Of a stretch of 34,070 nucleotides of DNA, positions 7,188 through 15,468 are shown piece by piece. The notes below the pieces were generated by a model. It was not told where the DNA came from. It made no database searches and was given only the letters and a program-made list of their open reading frames with translations. The DNA is from a virus. The translations under genes and the position numbers were made by a program. Numbering within the stretch: position 1 is the first letter of the stretch; every line of letters begins with the position of its first letter. The stretch spans positions 1 through 34,070 of IMG/VR virus record IMGVR_UViG_3300005904_000001. One strand, written 5' to 3'.

Positions 7188-8288
7188 TTACGCCGCCCGA
7201 GTGACGTAAACCCGCTTCCACAGCGCATTGTCGGGCTGTAGGACCTGCATGTTGAAGGTGATGGTCTGCCACGTCTCGCCCTTCAGCGCGAACTCACCGG
7301 AAGGCTGCAAACGGACACGCGGCCAGAAGTAGTCGGTATTCGCGCCCTTCGGATTGTCGGCGATGAACCGCAGCCGGCCTTCGACTTGGTTCTCCTGATC
7401 GATCACGATGGTTCGCGAGCCGACCTGAACATCGTAAGCGATTTCCAGACTATCGCCATCCGCGATGTCGGCCGGCGTTTCGAACAACGTCACGCGACCA
7501 CGAGCCGTATCGACCGTGTAGTTGCCGGTGGCTGTGATAACTCCACCAGCCGAACCTCCGGTAAGAAATGCTCCACTGATGGTAAAGCCGGCATCGGTAA
7601 CAGCTTCCGCCAAGGCAATCGCGTTGCCTCCGGTGCCGCTGGCGATGGCGATGACATCGATCACATTGCCGTCTCCGGAAGCCGTCACGTCGTAGAGCGC
7701 CGGATAAGCGTTGATTTCTGCTTTCAGCCCTTGCGCCGTCGCAACGACGGTCGGGCCGATTTGAACCTGATGCCCGGTCGGCGTTCCAGTAACGAATTCG
7801 ATTGCCTGCCCGTTGACCGTCACTGTCTCGGTGTTGGCCGGCTGCCCGCCGACATCGATGGAACCGAAAGCCCGAATTCCGGTATTGTTCGTAATAACCA
7901 CGTTGGCGACATTGACGACGCCTTGCGGATTGGTGTCGTCGGAACCGAGCTGATAGATTCGGTTTGGCTTGACCGTGAACGTCTCGGAAAGCCCGGTCGA
8001 TGCGCCTTGTGCATCCGCTTCCGCCGTTGCGCCGAACATCAGCGCAACATTGTCCATGCTGATGTTGTCGCATTGGAAGGAGCCGGCGCGGTCCAACTGC
8101 AATTGAACCGTGTCGTCGAGAATCCGCAGCCCTTCGTCCGAGGAATAATGGTCGAGATTCTGATAGGTGCTCGACATCGTGAGAGCCGGCGTGTTGCCGA
8201 GGTAACGTTCCCCTGTCGGCGTCTGCGTGCCGGTCACGAATTGATCGAAGTACAACTTGCCTCGACCAACGACGTAATTGTTTGCCAT
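7188..8288 (-). CDS. Major tail tube protein (lambda gpV-like) with inserted surface domain
   Basis: This 366-residue protein begins at ATG 8288. Its place between the U-like and G-like genes matches the tail tube protein V, whose rings form the tail lumen. The N-terminal ~135 residues (VGRGKLYFDQF, then LGNTPALTMSS) and the C-terminal part (WPRVRLQPSGEFALKG, then WQTITFNMQVL) form the tube-like body. Residues ~141-247 are an inserted beta-rich domain (TETVTVNGQAIEF, then GNAIALAEAV.DAGF..SGA) that closely resembles one in the head decoration protein of this phage. It probably projects from the tube surface, like the Ig-like domain of lambda gpV. A strong hairpin follows the gene. Confidence 0.9.
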   Translation of the reverse strand: MANNYVVGRGKLYFDQFVTGTQTPTGERYLGNTPALTMSSTYQNLDHYSSDEGLRILDDTVQLQLDRAGSFQCDNISMDNVALMFGATAEADAQGASTGLSETFTVKPNRIYQLGSDDTNPQGVVNVANVVITNNTGIRAFGSIDVGGQPANTETVTVNGQAIEFVTGTPTGHQVQIGPTVVATAQGLKAEINAYPALYDVTASGDGNVIDVIAIASGTGGNAIALAEAVTDAGFTISGAFLTGGSAGGVITATGNYTVDTARGRVTLFETPADIADGDSLEIAYDVQVGSRTIVIDQENQVEGRLRFIADNPKGANTDYFWPRVRLQPSGEFALKGETWQTITFNMQVLQPDNALWKRVYVTRAA

Positions 8289-8305
8289 TTTGAAGCTCTC
8301 CTCGG

Positions 8306-8833
8306 TTACGGCGCAAACGGGCTAGAGATGTCAATCGCTAACCCTACACCTAGCGGCAAATAAAAGAAAGCCTTCTCGCTAATCCCCTGACGCGGAGGAC
8401 TTACGATACCGGGTCCGATAGTCAGTCCTGTGATAGTTTTCATGCTCGACAGTCCGAAATAATACTCATCCGGGTACGTCGGATCGCCGTAATTATTTCG
8501 AACCATCGCCCTCGCAAGCCGATGCTCGACCGCAGCTTTCAGATTGTAGAGATCGTCGGTAGGATTCAGCGGATCATTCTTCGCGATTCCTTGAACCAAC
8601 AAAATCCACGTTTCGATCCGCTCGACATTCTCCTCGCCGGCCGTATCTGTGGTTATGTCGCCCTGAAGATGTTCGACTATCGACACCATCGTATCCGGAG
8701 CTTCCTCGCCGTACAGCAAACGCCCACGGAATACGGCTTCAGATAGATCGAAATCATACCCGTTGATGGGCGTGATTCCCTGCAAATGAGACGTGATCGC
8801 TTTCAGGACCGTGAGCTGTATCGAATCAGCCAT
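8306..8833 (-). CDS. Tail terminator (lambda gpU-like)
   Basis: This 175-residue protein is best started at ATG 8833 (MADSIQLTVLKAI), which overlaps the upstream gene by 8 bp (ATGGCTGA) and has AGG about 8 nt upstream; longer in-frame starts would run deep into that gene. The N-terminal helix (LTVLKAITSHLQGI) followed by a beta-rich body with VSIVEH and a YNL.AAVEHRLAR helix resembles minor tail proteins of the U type, which cap the tail and set its final length. Gene order Z-U-V supports this. The family call is from order and size. Confidence 0.75.
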   Translation of the reverse strand: MADSIQLTVLKAITSHLQGITPINGYDFDLSEAVFRGRLLYGEEAPDTMVSIVEHLQGDITTDTAGEENVERIETWILLVQGIAKNDPLNPTDDLYNLKAAVEHRLARAMVRNNYGDPTYPDEYYFGLSSMKTITGLTIGPGIVSPPRQGISEKAFFYLPLGVGLAIDISSPFAP

Positions 8834-9473
8834 TGGAAAGCCTGATAAACTGACGAAGAAACTCGCTCTCAAGTTCAAGCAGAAGATCGGGAGTGATCTC
8901 AGCCGCAACCGATCTGAACACCTGATCTACACTCGGGCCGTAGAGTAGGGCTACGCCGGCCAGCGGGCCGCTTGTGATGACCTTAGCCCCGATGGTGTGC
9001 TGAAGTACCTCTCCCGGCTTCAGGCGTATGGCGAGCCCTATATTGCCGTTACGGAGAGTAAGCAGGAAGGCGCGCGGAAGCTCAACAAATCGACCGGGCT
9101 TAACTTGAACCCGAATCGTCGGCCGGTTAACCCGACGATTATGCTTCCGTGCGGTCTGGAATCGGGTTCGTTGAGAACCGGAGAAACGAGCAAGCGGTGT
9201 CGGAGTGAATTGCCCTCGGATCACCGCAAGTAAGTTTGCGGGCGAAGCTCGGCCGGTTACGGCGAAGCGAGGAGGATATAAATAGCCGCTCGGAAATGCG
9301 ACCTGTTCGACCATCCTCTCGCGAGCCAGCTTCAAGCCCTTGCGTTCTGCTGTCTGATTGAGCGACATACTTGCCGCCCTCGGAACGATGTCCGGAAACT
9401 GCTCAAGATAGCGAGCGTACTCTTTGATTCCGGAAGCCTCGATAAAGACAGTCACGGCCGAACTACAGTCCAT
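8826..9473 (-). CDS. Minor tail protein (lambda gpZ-like)
   Basis: This 215-residue protein occupies the place of the Z tail-completion protein, which prepares the tail for joining to the head. The N-terminal region (IKEYARYLEQFPDIVPRAASMSLNQTAERKGLKLARERM) matches the helical pattern of that family: a small domain acting on a row of subunits, then an Arg-rich middle (RTRFQTARKHNRRVNRPTIRV) and a beta-rich end. The start ATG 9473 overlaps the previous gene by 22 bp. A near-exact copy of the dispersed motif lies inside at 9227-9237 (first base C), flanked by six-base inverted arms (CCGCAA and TTGCGG). Confidence 0.8.
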   Translation of the reverse strand: MDCSSAVTVFIEASGIKEYARYLEQFPDIVPRAASMSLNQTAERKGLKLARERMVEQVAFPSGYLYPPRFAVTGRASPANLLAVIRGQFTPTPLARFSGSQRTRFQTARKHNRRVNRPTIRVQVKPGRFVELPRAFLLTLRNGNIGLAIRLKPGEVLQHTIGAKVITSGPLAGVALLYGPSVDQVFRSVAAEITPDLLLELESEFLRQFIRLSNG

Positions 9474-9805
9474 GTGATCTTGATCGGACCATCGGGCGGC
9501 TCCTGCACGTCAAGCTCCAATTCGTAATTCCCGAAATCTGTCAATTTGATTAAACCACCGTGCTTCAACGTGACGCCGGCTGTCGCCAGCTCTTCAGAGT
9601 TGAAAAGTAAGTTTTGAATGGTAGAAAGAATTTCGGCGTAATCGCCACTATTGATGTTGCCTACCCGTTCGACCTTATCGTGCCAGCGAACCGTAATCGG
9701 AACCGGCGTCACAGTAACTCCGTCTTCGTAGGTCGCAGCATAGGCAAACGCGGCGTGAATGTCACGCCGCGCTTGAGCCCTTACCGTAAGCCAGTCAGGC
9801 ATCAC
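9452..9805 (-). CDS. Head-tail joining protein (lambda gpFII position)
   Basis: This 117-residue protein lies between the FI-like gene and Z and is the same length as lambda gpFII, the head-tail connector that the tail docks onto. The N-terminus is helical (LTVRAQARRDIHAAFAYAATYEDG) and is followed by beta strands (VPITVRWHDKV, then LELDVQEPPDGPIKITWTVVRP). Sequence similarity to FII is not obvious by eye, so the assignment rests on order and size. The start at 9805 overlaps the preceding stop by 4 bp (ATGA). A dispersed motif copy lies inside it at 9604-9614. Confidence 0.65.
   Translation of the reverse strand: MMPDWLTVRAQARRDIHAAFAYAATYEDGVTVTPVPITVRWHDKVERVGNINSGDYAEILSTIQNLLFNSEELATAGVTLKHGGLIKLTDFGNYELELDVQEPPDGPIKITWTVVRP
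9604..9614. promoter_or_regulatory. Dispersed 11-bp motif, site 4 (AAAGTAAGTTT)
   Basis: This is an exact match to the dispersed consensus inside the head-tail joining gene. A one-mismatch copy lies 377 bp to the left at 9227-9237. Confidence 0.55.
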
Positions 9806-10080
9806 ACTTCATCGTCGTCGTCATCTTCTACCGGCTTTCGGGCCGGTTTCGATCGGGCAGCCGGCTTCTCTTCCTCTTCGACCGGGACCATCGCGGCCTG
9901 AGAAGCGTAATTCGGCTCGTTCGGCGGAAGGATGGTTCCGTTCTTTGCCATCGCTTCCCATTCCTCTCGACCGATATCCGGATAATCGGCCGGATTGAAA
10001 CGTTGCCCGGCCAGAATCGTCTTCCGCTTCCCCTTCCCGCCACTGGTAATGTTGTGGCGGGCGACAAATTCTACAGCCAT
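9802..10080 (-). CDS. Small head protein with acidic C-terminus (lambda gpFI position)
   Basis: This 92-residue protein begins at ATG 10080 with AAGGAG 7 nt upstream, immediately after the major capsid gene. The N-terminal half (EFVARHNITSGGKGKRKTILAGQRFNP) looks like a small beta domain. The C-terminal third is low-complexity, with Glu-Glu-Glu-Glu and Pro/Lys/Arg stretches, and ends in a run of Asp before Glu-Val. Lambda FI, which helps terminase-prohead docking, sits at the same place, but by eye I see only positional similarity. The Asp-rich tail resembles those of two replication proteins in this window. Confidence 0.7.
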   Translation of the reverse strand: MAVEFVARHNITSGGKGKRKTILAGQRFNPADYPDIGREEWEAMAKNGTILPPNEPNYASQAAMVPVEEEEKPAARSKPARKPVEDDDDDEV

Positions 10081-10107
10081 GAACTCTCTCCTTCGTTTTT
10101 CAAAAGT

Positions 10108-10160
10108 GAGGGCGGGAAGCTACTTACTTCCGCTTATCAGTGTCCTATAGGACGGCCCTC
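10108..10160. other. Structured spacer after the capsid gene
   Basis: The gap between the capsid gene and the next gene contains an outer stem, GAGGGC (10108-10113) with GCCCTC (10155-10160). It encloses two inner hairpins: a perfect palindrome GTCCTATAGGAC (10142-10153) and GGAAG/CTTCC (10115-10119, 10127-10131). The leftward RNA could fold into a three-way junction. The loop of the second hairpin contains a partial copy of the dispersed motif (ACTTACTT). There is no strong U-tract, so a partial terminator or RNA-stability element is likelier than a full stop. Confidence 0.55.
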
Positions 10161-10162
10161 TC

Positions 10163-11236
10163 TTACGTCAGAACCCGAAGACGGAAGCTATTGTTCGGAT
10201 TCGTGGGGACGAACAGGGGAGCCGATTGCGACATGGTGTAGACCACGCTCGGGTCTTCCTCCTTCCACATTTTCGGGTAGATCGTTGCCTCGGTCTGGAA
10301 GTTCGCGTCGGCATCCTGAATCGCGCCGAAACAGGCGATGGCGTCGAGCGCCGGCCCGTACCCGCAAACGTCCCGAGAATCGAGAAAATACCCGGTCGAA
10401 ATTGCTCCCGTCTCTTCGTCCACGTCGGTAAACCAGTTCTGATAACGGTACAGGTTGAATGTACCGCCTTGGGTCGATGCGATCTGACCCATGAACTGAT
10501 AGTTGCTGCCGACCTGATTGAGTCCAGTACGGCTAAAATCCGACGTGCTGCCTCGCCGGGTTACGTCGAGAAGATCAATCACATCGTCATGACCTGAGAT
10601 GAATGCGCCCCAAGCGTCGATCCCGAACACGAGATCGGTGATCGGAGCGAAGCCCAACGTAAACGCAGCCGTCACTTTCGCCTGAAGATCGCCGAGCGGA
10701 TCGGAACCAGTCTGATCCCAACGAGCGCCGCCGGACAAAACTTCCGTCAGCGAGGCGTCACGGTTGAAGTCGATGGTCTGAGTCGGATAGTCCTGGCCTG
10801 AGATGGTGATCTCACCGTAGATCGTCGCCATCGCGGCCATCCAATCCCATCGCCGTTCGATGGATTCCCGCTCTTCCCGAAGGCCGTTGGCAACGGCAAG
10901 ATCGAACCGCTGCTGCTGCGACAGGCTGCCGCCGATTGCCTCGCCGAAAGTCCGCCTGACGGCTTTCGACGGATCAACGACATGCTTCGGCTTGACGTAA
11001 GCCGGTGCGAATACGCGGGTCGTGAAACCCTGGCTTCGCATGACGCGGCCTTGCACATTCGGAGCGACGAACGGTGCCAACTTCCGATACGGAGTGTCGA
11101 TCCGGTCGAACATGATCTCTTCACGGTCGCTTGTCACGACTCGCGGATAGAGACGCCGCCAAAAGCCATCCGGCAAATCCGCAAACCGCTGTTGAACAGC
11201 GATCAGCGTTTGGGTGTTATAGAGAGTGACCGCCAT
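10163..11236 (-). CDS. Major capsid protein (lambda gpE-like)
   Basis: This 357-residue protein matches the lambda E family in length (lambda gpE is 341) and layout. It begins MAVTLYNTQTLIAVQQ, followed by the conserved EEIMFDRIDTPYRKLAPFVAP region, the MRSQGFTTRVFAPAYVKPKH loop and the region of the capsid fold containing VFGIDAWGAF. It forms the icosahedral shell with the adjacent decoration protein. The start ATG 11236 has GAGGAG about 6 nt upstream. A dispersed motif copy sits 24 bp upstream of the start in the spacer. Confidence 0.93.
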   Translation of the reverse strand: MAVTLYNTQTLIAVQQRFADLPDGFWRRLYPRVVTSDREEIMFDRIDTPYRKLAPFVAPNVQGRVMRSQGFTTRVFAPAYVKPKHVVDPSKAVRRTFGEAIGGSLSQQQRFDLAVANGLREERESIERRWDWMAAMATIYGEITISGQDYPTQTIDFNRDASLTEVLSGGARWDQTGSDPLGDLQAKVTAAFTLGFAPITDLVFGIDAWGAFISGHDDVIDLLDVTRRGSTSDFSRTGLNQVGSNYQFMGQIASTQGGTFNLYRYQNWFTDVDEETGAISTGYFLDSRDVCGYGPALDAIACFGAIQDADANFQTEATIYPKMWKEEDPSVVYTMSQSAPLFVPTNPNNSFRLRVLT

Positions 11237-11260
11237 TCTTATCTCCTCGGTTTACGTGCC

Positions 11261-11271
11261 AAACTAAGTTT
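11261..11271. promoter_or_regulatory. Dispersed 11-bp motif, site 5 (AAACTAAGTTT), upstream of capsid gene
   Basis: This exact palindromic copy lies in the 39-bp spacer between the decoration and capsid genes. It is not coding, so amino-acid constraint cannot explain it. Confidence 0.65.
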
Positions 11272-11275
11272 TTGG

Positions 11276-12013
11276 TTACAGCAGTTGCTTCACCATGATT
11301 TCGGTACGATCGAAAACCCGCTTCCGATCGTTCAACGAACCGAACCCCGTGGGCCACACGAGAGCCTCGTGGTTGAAACAACCAGCGACGTAAATCGGGA
11401 CATAGTTTCCCGGTGTCGCCGCAGCCGCCGCCTGCGCTGCAATCCCGATCGGCATGTCGCTCGGAACGGTATCGGTAGTATCCGCTGCATCGGTCAACGT
11501 TGCACCGCTGACGAGGAAGCCGGCATCCCCGACAGCTTCCGCCAAGGCAATCGTATTGCCTGCAACGCCTTCCGAGATCGCGACAACCGTAACCACGTTG
11601 GCGACTGCTTCCGCCGTAACCGCGTAAAGGCCGGGATCGGAATTGATGACCGCCGCAAGAGAAGCCGCGGTCACGTCGTCATCCGCATCGATCAGCACTT
11701 GCGTTGCTGTCGGAGTCCCTGTCGCGATGAAGGTGATGGCGTGAGCGTTGACTGAAACCGTCTCGGTGTCAGCCGGATTGACGACAGTGATAGTTCCGGA
11801 GGCGAACCGATCTGTGACCGTCCAAGGTACGATCTTTCCGCCCGCGTCGCGCTTTACGACTTGGAACTGCACGATGGCCTGTGCATCTGCTGCTTGCGCC
11901 TGATCGGTTTTGACTTCCGAATCACCGGCATAAAGCTCGAAAACCGGAGGAACGTCACCCCCACTGCTGACGCCATGCGCGAGAAAATTCGGATAAGTTT
12001 GCGTAGCTGCCAT
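11276..12013 (-). CDS. Head decoration protein (lambda gpD-like) with inserted surface domain
   Basis: This 245-residue protein is over twice the length of lambda gpD (110), because a domain is inserted. Residues 1-70 and 178-245 make up the D-like core, including PVFELYAG, IVPWTVTDRF and YVAGCFNHEALVWP, which resembles the end of gpD before its basic KR segment. Residues ~71-177 are the insert (TETVSVNAHAITF, then GNTIALAEAV.DAGFLVSGATLT), closely matching the insert in the tail tube protein. Decoration trimers stabilise the expanded capsid; the extra domain likely projects outward and may bind a surface or carbohydrate. The start ATG 12013 has AGGAG upstream. Confidence 0.85.
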   Translation of the reverse strand: MAATQTYPNFLAHGVSSGGDVPPVFELYAGDSEVKTDQAQAADAQAIVQFQVVKRDAGGKIVPWTVTDRFASGTITVVNPADTETVSVNAHAITFIATGTPTATQVLIDADDDVTAASLAAVINSDPGLYAVTAEAVANVVTVVAISEGVAGNTIALAEAVGDAGFLVSGATLTDAADTTDTVPSDMPIGIAAQAAAAATPGNYVPIYVAGCFNHEALVWPTGFGSLNDRKRVFDRTEIMVKQLL

Positions 12014-12044
12014 TACCGGACTCCTAGATCAGAGGAAAGGAGAG

Positions 12045-13769
12045 TTACGCTGCCTTCTTAACCGGCACGACTTTGTTGCCGGTTGCAGCAGCATAAGTGC
12101 TGAGAAGCCGGTCAGCGACATCGGTATCCGATTCGCCGCCATCGCCTCCGTCGCCGTCCTCCCCGCCGTTGCCGGGATTATCGGCTCCGACACGGGGGTT
12201 CGGCGTCCGGTCCATCGCTTGATGAAATGGGGTTCTGCCGCGTCCGTTTCCGGACTGCTGCGGCAGTTCTTCGGCCGAGTTTGCCAGGACGCCTTTGATG
12301 TCTTCTGCCGACATCGCCGTGTTGTCGGCCAAGTGAGCGGCGAGCTTCTGTCGCTTCTCCGCTTCCGGCAATGCCATGACAGCGGCGCGGCGTTCCCGCT
12401 TCGCCGTGTCATGCGCTGCCAGCGCGATCGGCAATGCTGCGCTGATACCGTTCTGGATGGCGGCTGCGAGTTCTTCCGGAGTCATCTCAATTCCTTCCGA
12501 TGAAGTGCCTTTCTTGGCACGGGCTTGATACGAGTCGATGACAGCTCTTGCGTCATCCCGAACCGATTGAGGGAGATTATTCATCTGCGGCAATCGGCTC
12601 GCTGCTGCATTCCAACCACTCTGTAATGCAGTCTTTGTACCGCTGATGATATCGGCAAACGGGAGATGATAACTGCCGCGTAGGTTTGGGTTCGCCGAAT
12701 CCCAAACAAGAAATCCGGTCTTAGCTTGATCCGGTTTCGGACTGTTGCCCCCGATCCCTGCGGCGTCGAGCATCCGGCCGGCTGCGGCTGGGCCGTCCCA
12801 TGACTGGCTCGTGTTGATCGGGAGGGAGCGCGAAGCTCCTACTGCAAACTTTACGGAGTTCGCCATTCGAACACCAAACGTCGGGCCATTCTCTCCGGAA
12901 ACAGAGAGATTGGAAATCGCATCGGCCGGAGTTTGAACAGCATCGATCAGCCCGTTTTCCAGGGCATCAGGAGGATCGAAACAACGGGCTTCCATTGCCC
13001 GGATATCGCCTTCATCGATTCCCCGATTTCGTAAGACGGCATCGAAAAACATCGATGCGTGATAGTCAACGCTTTGCTGTATAGTCTTTTTCGCTGTGCT
13101 TGACAAGGGTTCAAATGGATTCCCGTCCGTCTTCTCCTTGCCTGACTTGAAAAATGTGATCTTCACTCCTTCCTTTTCGAGCATTGCGCTCATATCGACG
13201 TGCATCGAAACGCAACCGATACTTCCGATTCCCGAAGACGGTGTAGCGACAAGACGATCGTTCGCGCTTCCGAGGAAATATCCTGCCGAATAACAGGAGG
13301 CATCGATGATTCCCAAACTTGGTTTGACTGCCCGGCTATTGAACATTTCCAACGAAAGTTCAGGACAGCCTGCCGCCGTTCCGCCGTAGGTATTGTAGTC
13401 GTAGACAATCGCCTTCACGTCCGGATCGGCCTCTGCGGCCATGCGTTGCGATCGAATGAAATTGTACCCGGTCGCGAAACCATAACTGCCGCTGAACCGA
13501 TTGAGGAGCATTCCATGAACAGGAATGATCGCCATTCCATCTGCAAATGCAAAAGGTTTTTCCAATCCGGTCGGAGTCGGTTGAAGCCCGTAGGTCAACA
13601 GCAGCTCGGTCTTCCGCTGAATGAATAAGTCTTTCGAATGCGTCCAATCAATCTTCGCGATTTCCTGAATATCTGCGATAAGACGATCGGCGAACTCTTC
13701 GGGAAAATAGGAGGCGCTATGATGCAGCCGATCCAAGATATCCCGTGCGAAATGGCCCATGCTAAGCAT
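12045..13769 (-). CDS. Head maturation protease fused to scaffold (lambda C/Nu3-like)
   Basis: This 574-residue protein has three parts. Residues ~1-300 are an S49 (ClpP-fold, lambda gpC-like) serine protease, with Ser161 in CYSAGYFLGSAND, the GIGSIGCVS strand and Lys211-213 in SGKEKTDGNPF as candidate nucleophile and base. Residues ~323-417 (SWDGPAAAGRML, then SYHLPFADIISG) resemble a domain often found beside phage prohead proteases. Residues ~428-574 are helical and then Gly/Asp-rich, as in a scaffold. The protease cleaves scaffold and head proteins during prohead maturation. ATG 13769 is chosen because GGGAG lies 8 nt upstream; it overlaps the portal stop by 8 bp (ATGCTTAG). No separate Nu3 start was identified. 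Confidence 0.9.
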   Translation of the reverse strand: MLSMGHFARDILDRLHHSASYFPEEFADRLIADIQEIAKIDWTHSKDLFIQRKTELLLTYGLQPTPTGLEKPFAFADGMAIIPVHGMLLNRFSGSYGFATGYNFIRSQRMAAEADPDVKAIVYDYNTYGGTAAGCPELSLEMFNSRAVKPSLGIIDASCYSAGYFLGSANDRLVATPSSGIGSIGCVSMHVDMSAMLEKEGVKITFFKSGKEKTDGNPFEPLSSTAKKTIQQSVDYHASMFFDAVLRNRGIDEGDIRAMEARCFDPPDALENGLIDAVQTPADAISNLSVSGENGPTFGVRMANSVKFAVGASRSLPINTSQSWDGPAAAGRMLDAAGIGGNSPKPDQAKTGFLVWDSANPNLRGSYHLPFADIISGTKTALQSGWNAAASRLPQMNNLPQSVRDDARAVIDSYQARAKKGTSSEGIEMTPEELAAAIQNGISAALPIALAAHDTAKRERRAAVMALPEAEKRQKLAAHLADNTAMSAEDIKGVLANSAEELPQQSGNGRGRTPFHQAMDRTPNPRVGADNPGNGGEDGDGGDGGESDTDVADRLLSTYAAATGNKVVPVKKAA

Positions 13770-15468
13770 TCGAATTACTCCCACCACTTCCCGTCAGGGT
13801 CCCTTGGGTATCTATTCCTTGGTTATTCTGTTGAGCGTTCAAGTTCGGAGTGATACCCAACTGCCCCATAAAATCGGCTTCACGCCTGTTCTGTCGGAAT
13901 ATCTTCCGCCAATCGAATCCCATTCGAGACAGCTCAATCTCCCACGTCGAAAGATTCGCCTTGATGCGAAGCATCGCAGCTTGCGTCTCTTTCAGCTCGT
14001 CGATTTGACCGCGACCGCTACCAATCCAATCGCAAGCCGTAAGAGCTTCTTTCCCATAAGGCTCATAGAAAACTGAGTTTGTCTGCCCGGCAGGCAGAGG
14101 AGGATTCCCATCCGCCAAGTCTTCTTCCAACCACAAGGCGTAAATCCAGTTTGCCCTACGATCGGCGATGAATTTCTTCTTCGCCATCATATGCTTTCGC
14201 GTCTTCTCTGTCGCGAGCTGTCCGGACGAATAGTTGGTCCGCGAGAAGTCGTTGGAAAACTCCTCATAGCTCACGCCGAGCCCGGCCGCGATATGACGTT
14301 GCAAACTTACTTCAAACTCCGTTCCGATGCCGCCCGGCGTTCCAAGGTTGCGTGCATTAAATTTTGTGCCGGGAAAAAGATGAGGGATTTTCGCGCCGTC
14401 GATCGCAACGCCGTTTGCCTCCTTCAAGAAGTCGCGAAGTGCGCCTAGATAATCGTGATAAAAGCCGAGAATGGCGGCTGATGCGCTATCTGTGGCTTGA
14501 CCGCCGCCAAGCATCGCAGCGATAACGTCACTCGGGAGTTCGGACTCGACCGTAGCGGCATAACTCGCATTGATGACGGCATTCTGAAGCGTGATATCGC
14601 GGAATCGTTTTGTCATCCTCATAGTCTTGAGGACTGCAACGATCTCGGACACAGCACGAGTTTGACCGGGTAGAACCGGATCGATGGTATGCAATACCAT
14701 CTGTCGGTTCCACATTGGCGGGGCTCCCGGTATCAGGTTCTTCGCCGCAGGTACGAAAACCCAAGTAAATGAATTGAGGTTGAAGAGAACAGGATTGAAG
14801 AGAACGCCTTGTTCTGCCACTCGAATGTAATATCCGAGTGGCTTGCCGCGATCGTCGATCTTGACGCCACGTCGAAGATTAGCATCGTCAATCGTGTTGT
14901 TCGGATTGCTCAGGCGAGCGGGCGACACATGCTGGATGGCAGTATAGAACGGGCGATCGGCTTCCCGAATCCATTCAGCAGTCGCAAGGTCTTCCCCGGT
15001 ATATCCCCATCCGGTAATCGCCATCCGGATTATTCCGGTAAAGGTCAATCGTCGGGCAGCATCGAACCAGCATTGTTCGCTATCACCGATCAGGTTGAAC
15101 GTCTCTTCGACGTATTCTTGAAATTCTGCCGCCCAAACTTCATCGTATCCAGGGTCTATTCGGGACAGAATTTGATAGTTCGGCTGAGCGTTCAACCGAT
15201 ACTGGCTGCCGACGATCCCATTCCGGTACAGGTCAACGACGCCCTGCACGAAGCCGTCGTTAAGAACCATCTCCCGACCACGGGAATCCGCCTCTTCCTT
15301 GGCCGCGTTGATGAGCTGATCGGGAGAAGCGCGAGAAGCGAACCATAAGGCGGTTTCCCGCTCATTTCGCTCTGCGCCCTCGATACCGCCGCCCATCGCA
15401 CTGATGCCCGGCTTACCGCTCAAAGCCGGCAACATCTGTTGAGTTATGACGCTCTTGCGTTTGGGCAT
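13762..15468 (-). CDS. Portal protein (lambda gpB family)
   Basis: This 568-residue protein is a lambda B-type portal, the dodecameric ring at one capsid vertex through which DNA is packaged and ejected. Recognisable segments are the N-terminal SRGREMVLNDGFVQGVVDLYRNGIVG, the AEWIREADRPFYTAIQ.VSPARL.NPN block, the MVLHTIDPVLPGQTRAVSEI stretch and the LGVSYEEFSNDFSRTNYSSG motif typical of this family. The C-terminus is Asn/Gly/Ser-rich. The start codon overlaps the W-like stop (TAATG). A dispersed-motif copy with one mismatch lies at 14303-14313 and another (AAACTGAGTTT) at 14070-14080. Confidence 0.93.
   Translation of the reverse strand: MPKRKSVITQQMLPALSGKPGISAMGGGIEGAERNERETALWFASRASPDQLINAAKEEADSRGREMVLNDGFVQGVVDLYRNGIVGSQYRLNAQPNYQILSRIDPGYDEVWAAEFQEYVEETFNLIGDSEQCWFDAARRLTFTGIIRMAITGWGYTGEDLATAEWIREADRPFYTAIQHVSPARLSNPNNTIDDANLRRGVKIDDRGKPLGYYIRVAEQGVLFNPVLFNLNSFTWVFVPAAKNLIPGAPPMWNRQMVLHTIDPVLPGQTRAVSEIVAVLKTMRMTKRFRDITLQNAVINASYAATVESELPSDVIAAMLGGGQATDSASAAILGFYHDYLGALRDFLKEANGVAIDGAKIPHLFPGTKFNARNLGTPGGIGTEFEVSLQRHIAAGLGVSYEEFSNDFSRTNYSSGQLATEKTRKHMMAKKKFIADRRANWIYALWLEEDLADGNPPLPAGQTNSVFYEPYGKEALTACDWIGSGRGQIDELKETQAAMLRIKANLSTWEIELSRMGFDWRKIFRQNRREADFMGQLGITPNLNAQQNNQGIDTQGTLTGSGGSNSNA

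Noticed and set aside
7386-8363. A 325-codon rightward frame opposite the tail tube gene
   Set aside because: It is Arg/Asp/His-rich and repeats the strand-complement of a well-supported structural gene; it is a shadow of codon bias.
9802-9850. Triplet repeats as a CRISPR or satellite array
   Set aside because: These are GAY codon runs encoding acidic tails, with no spacers or unit structure.
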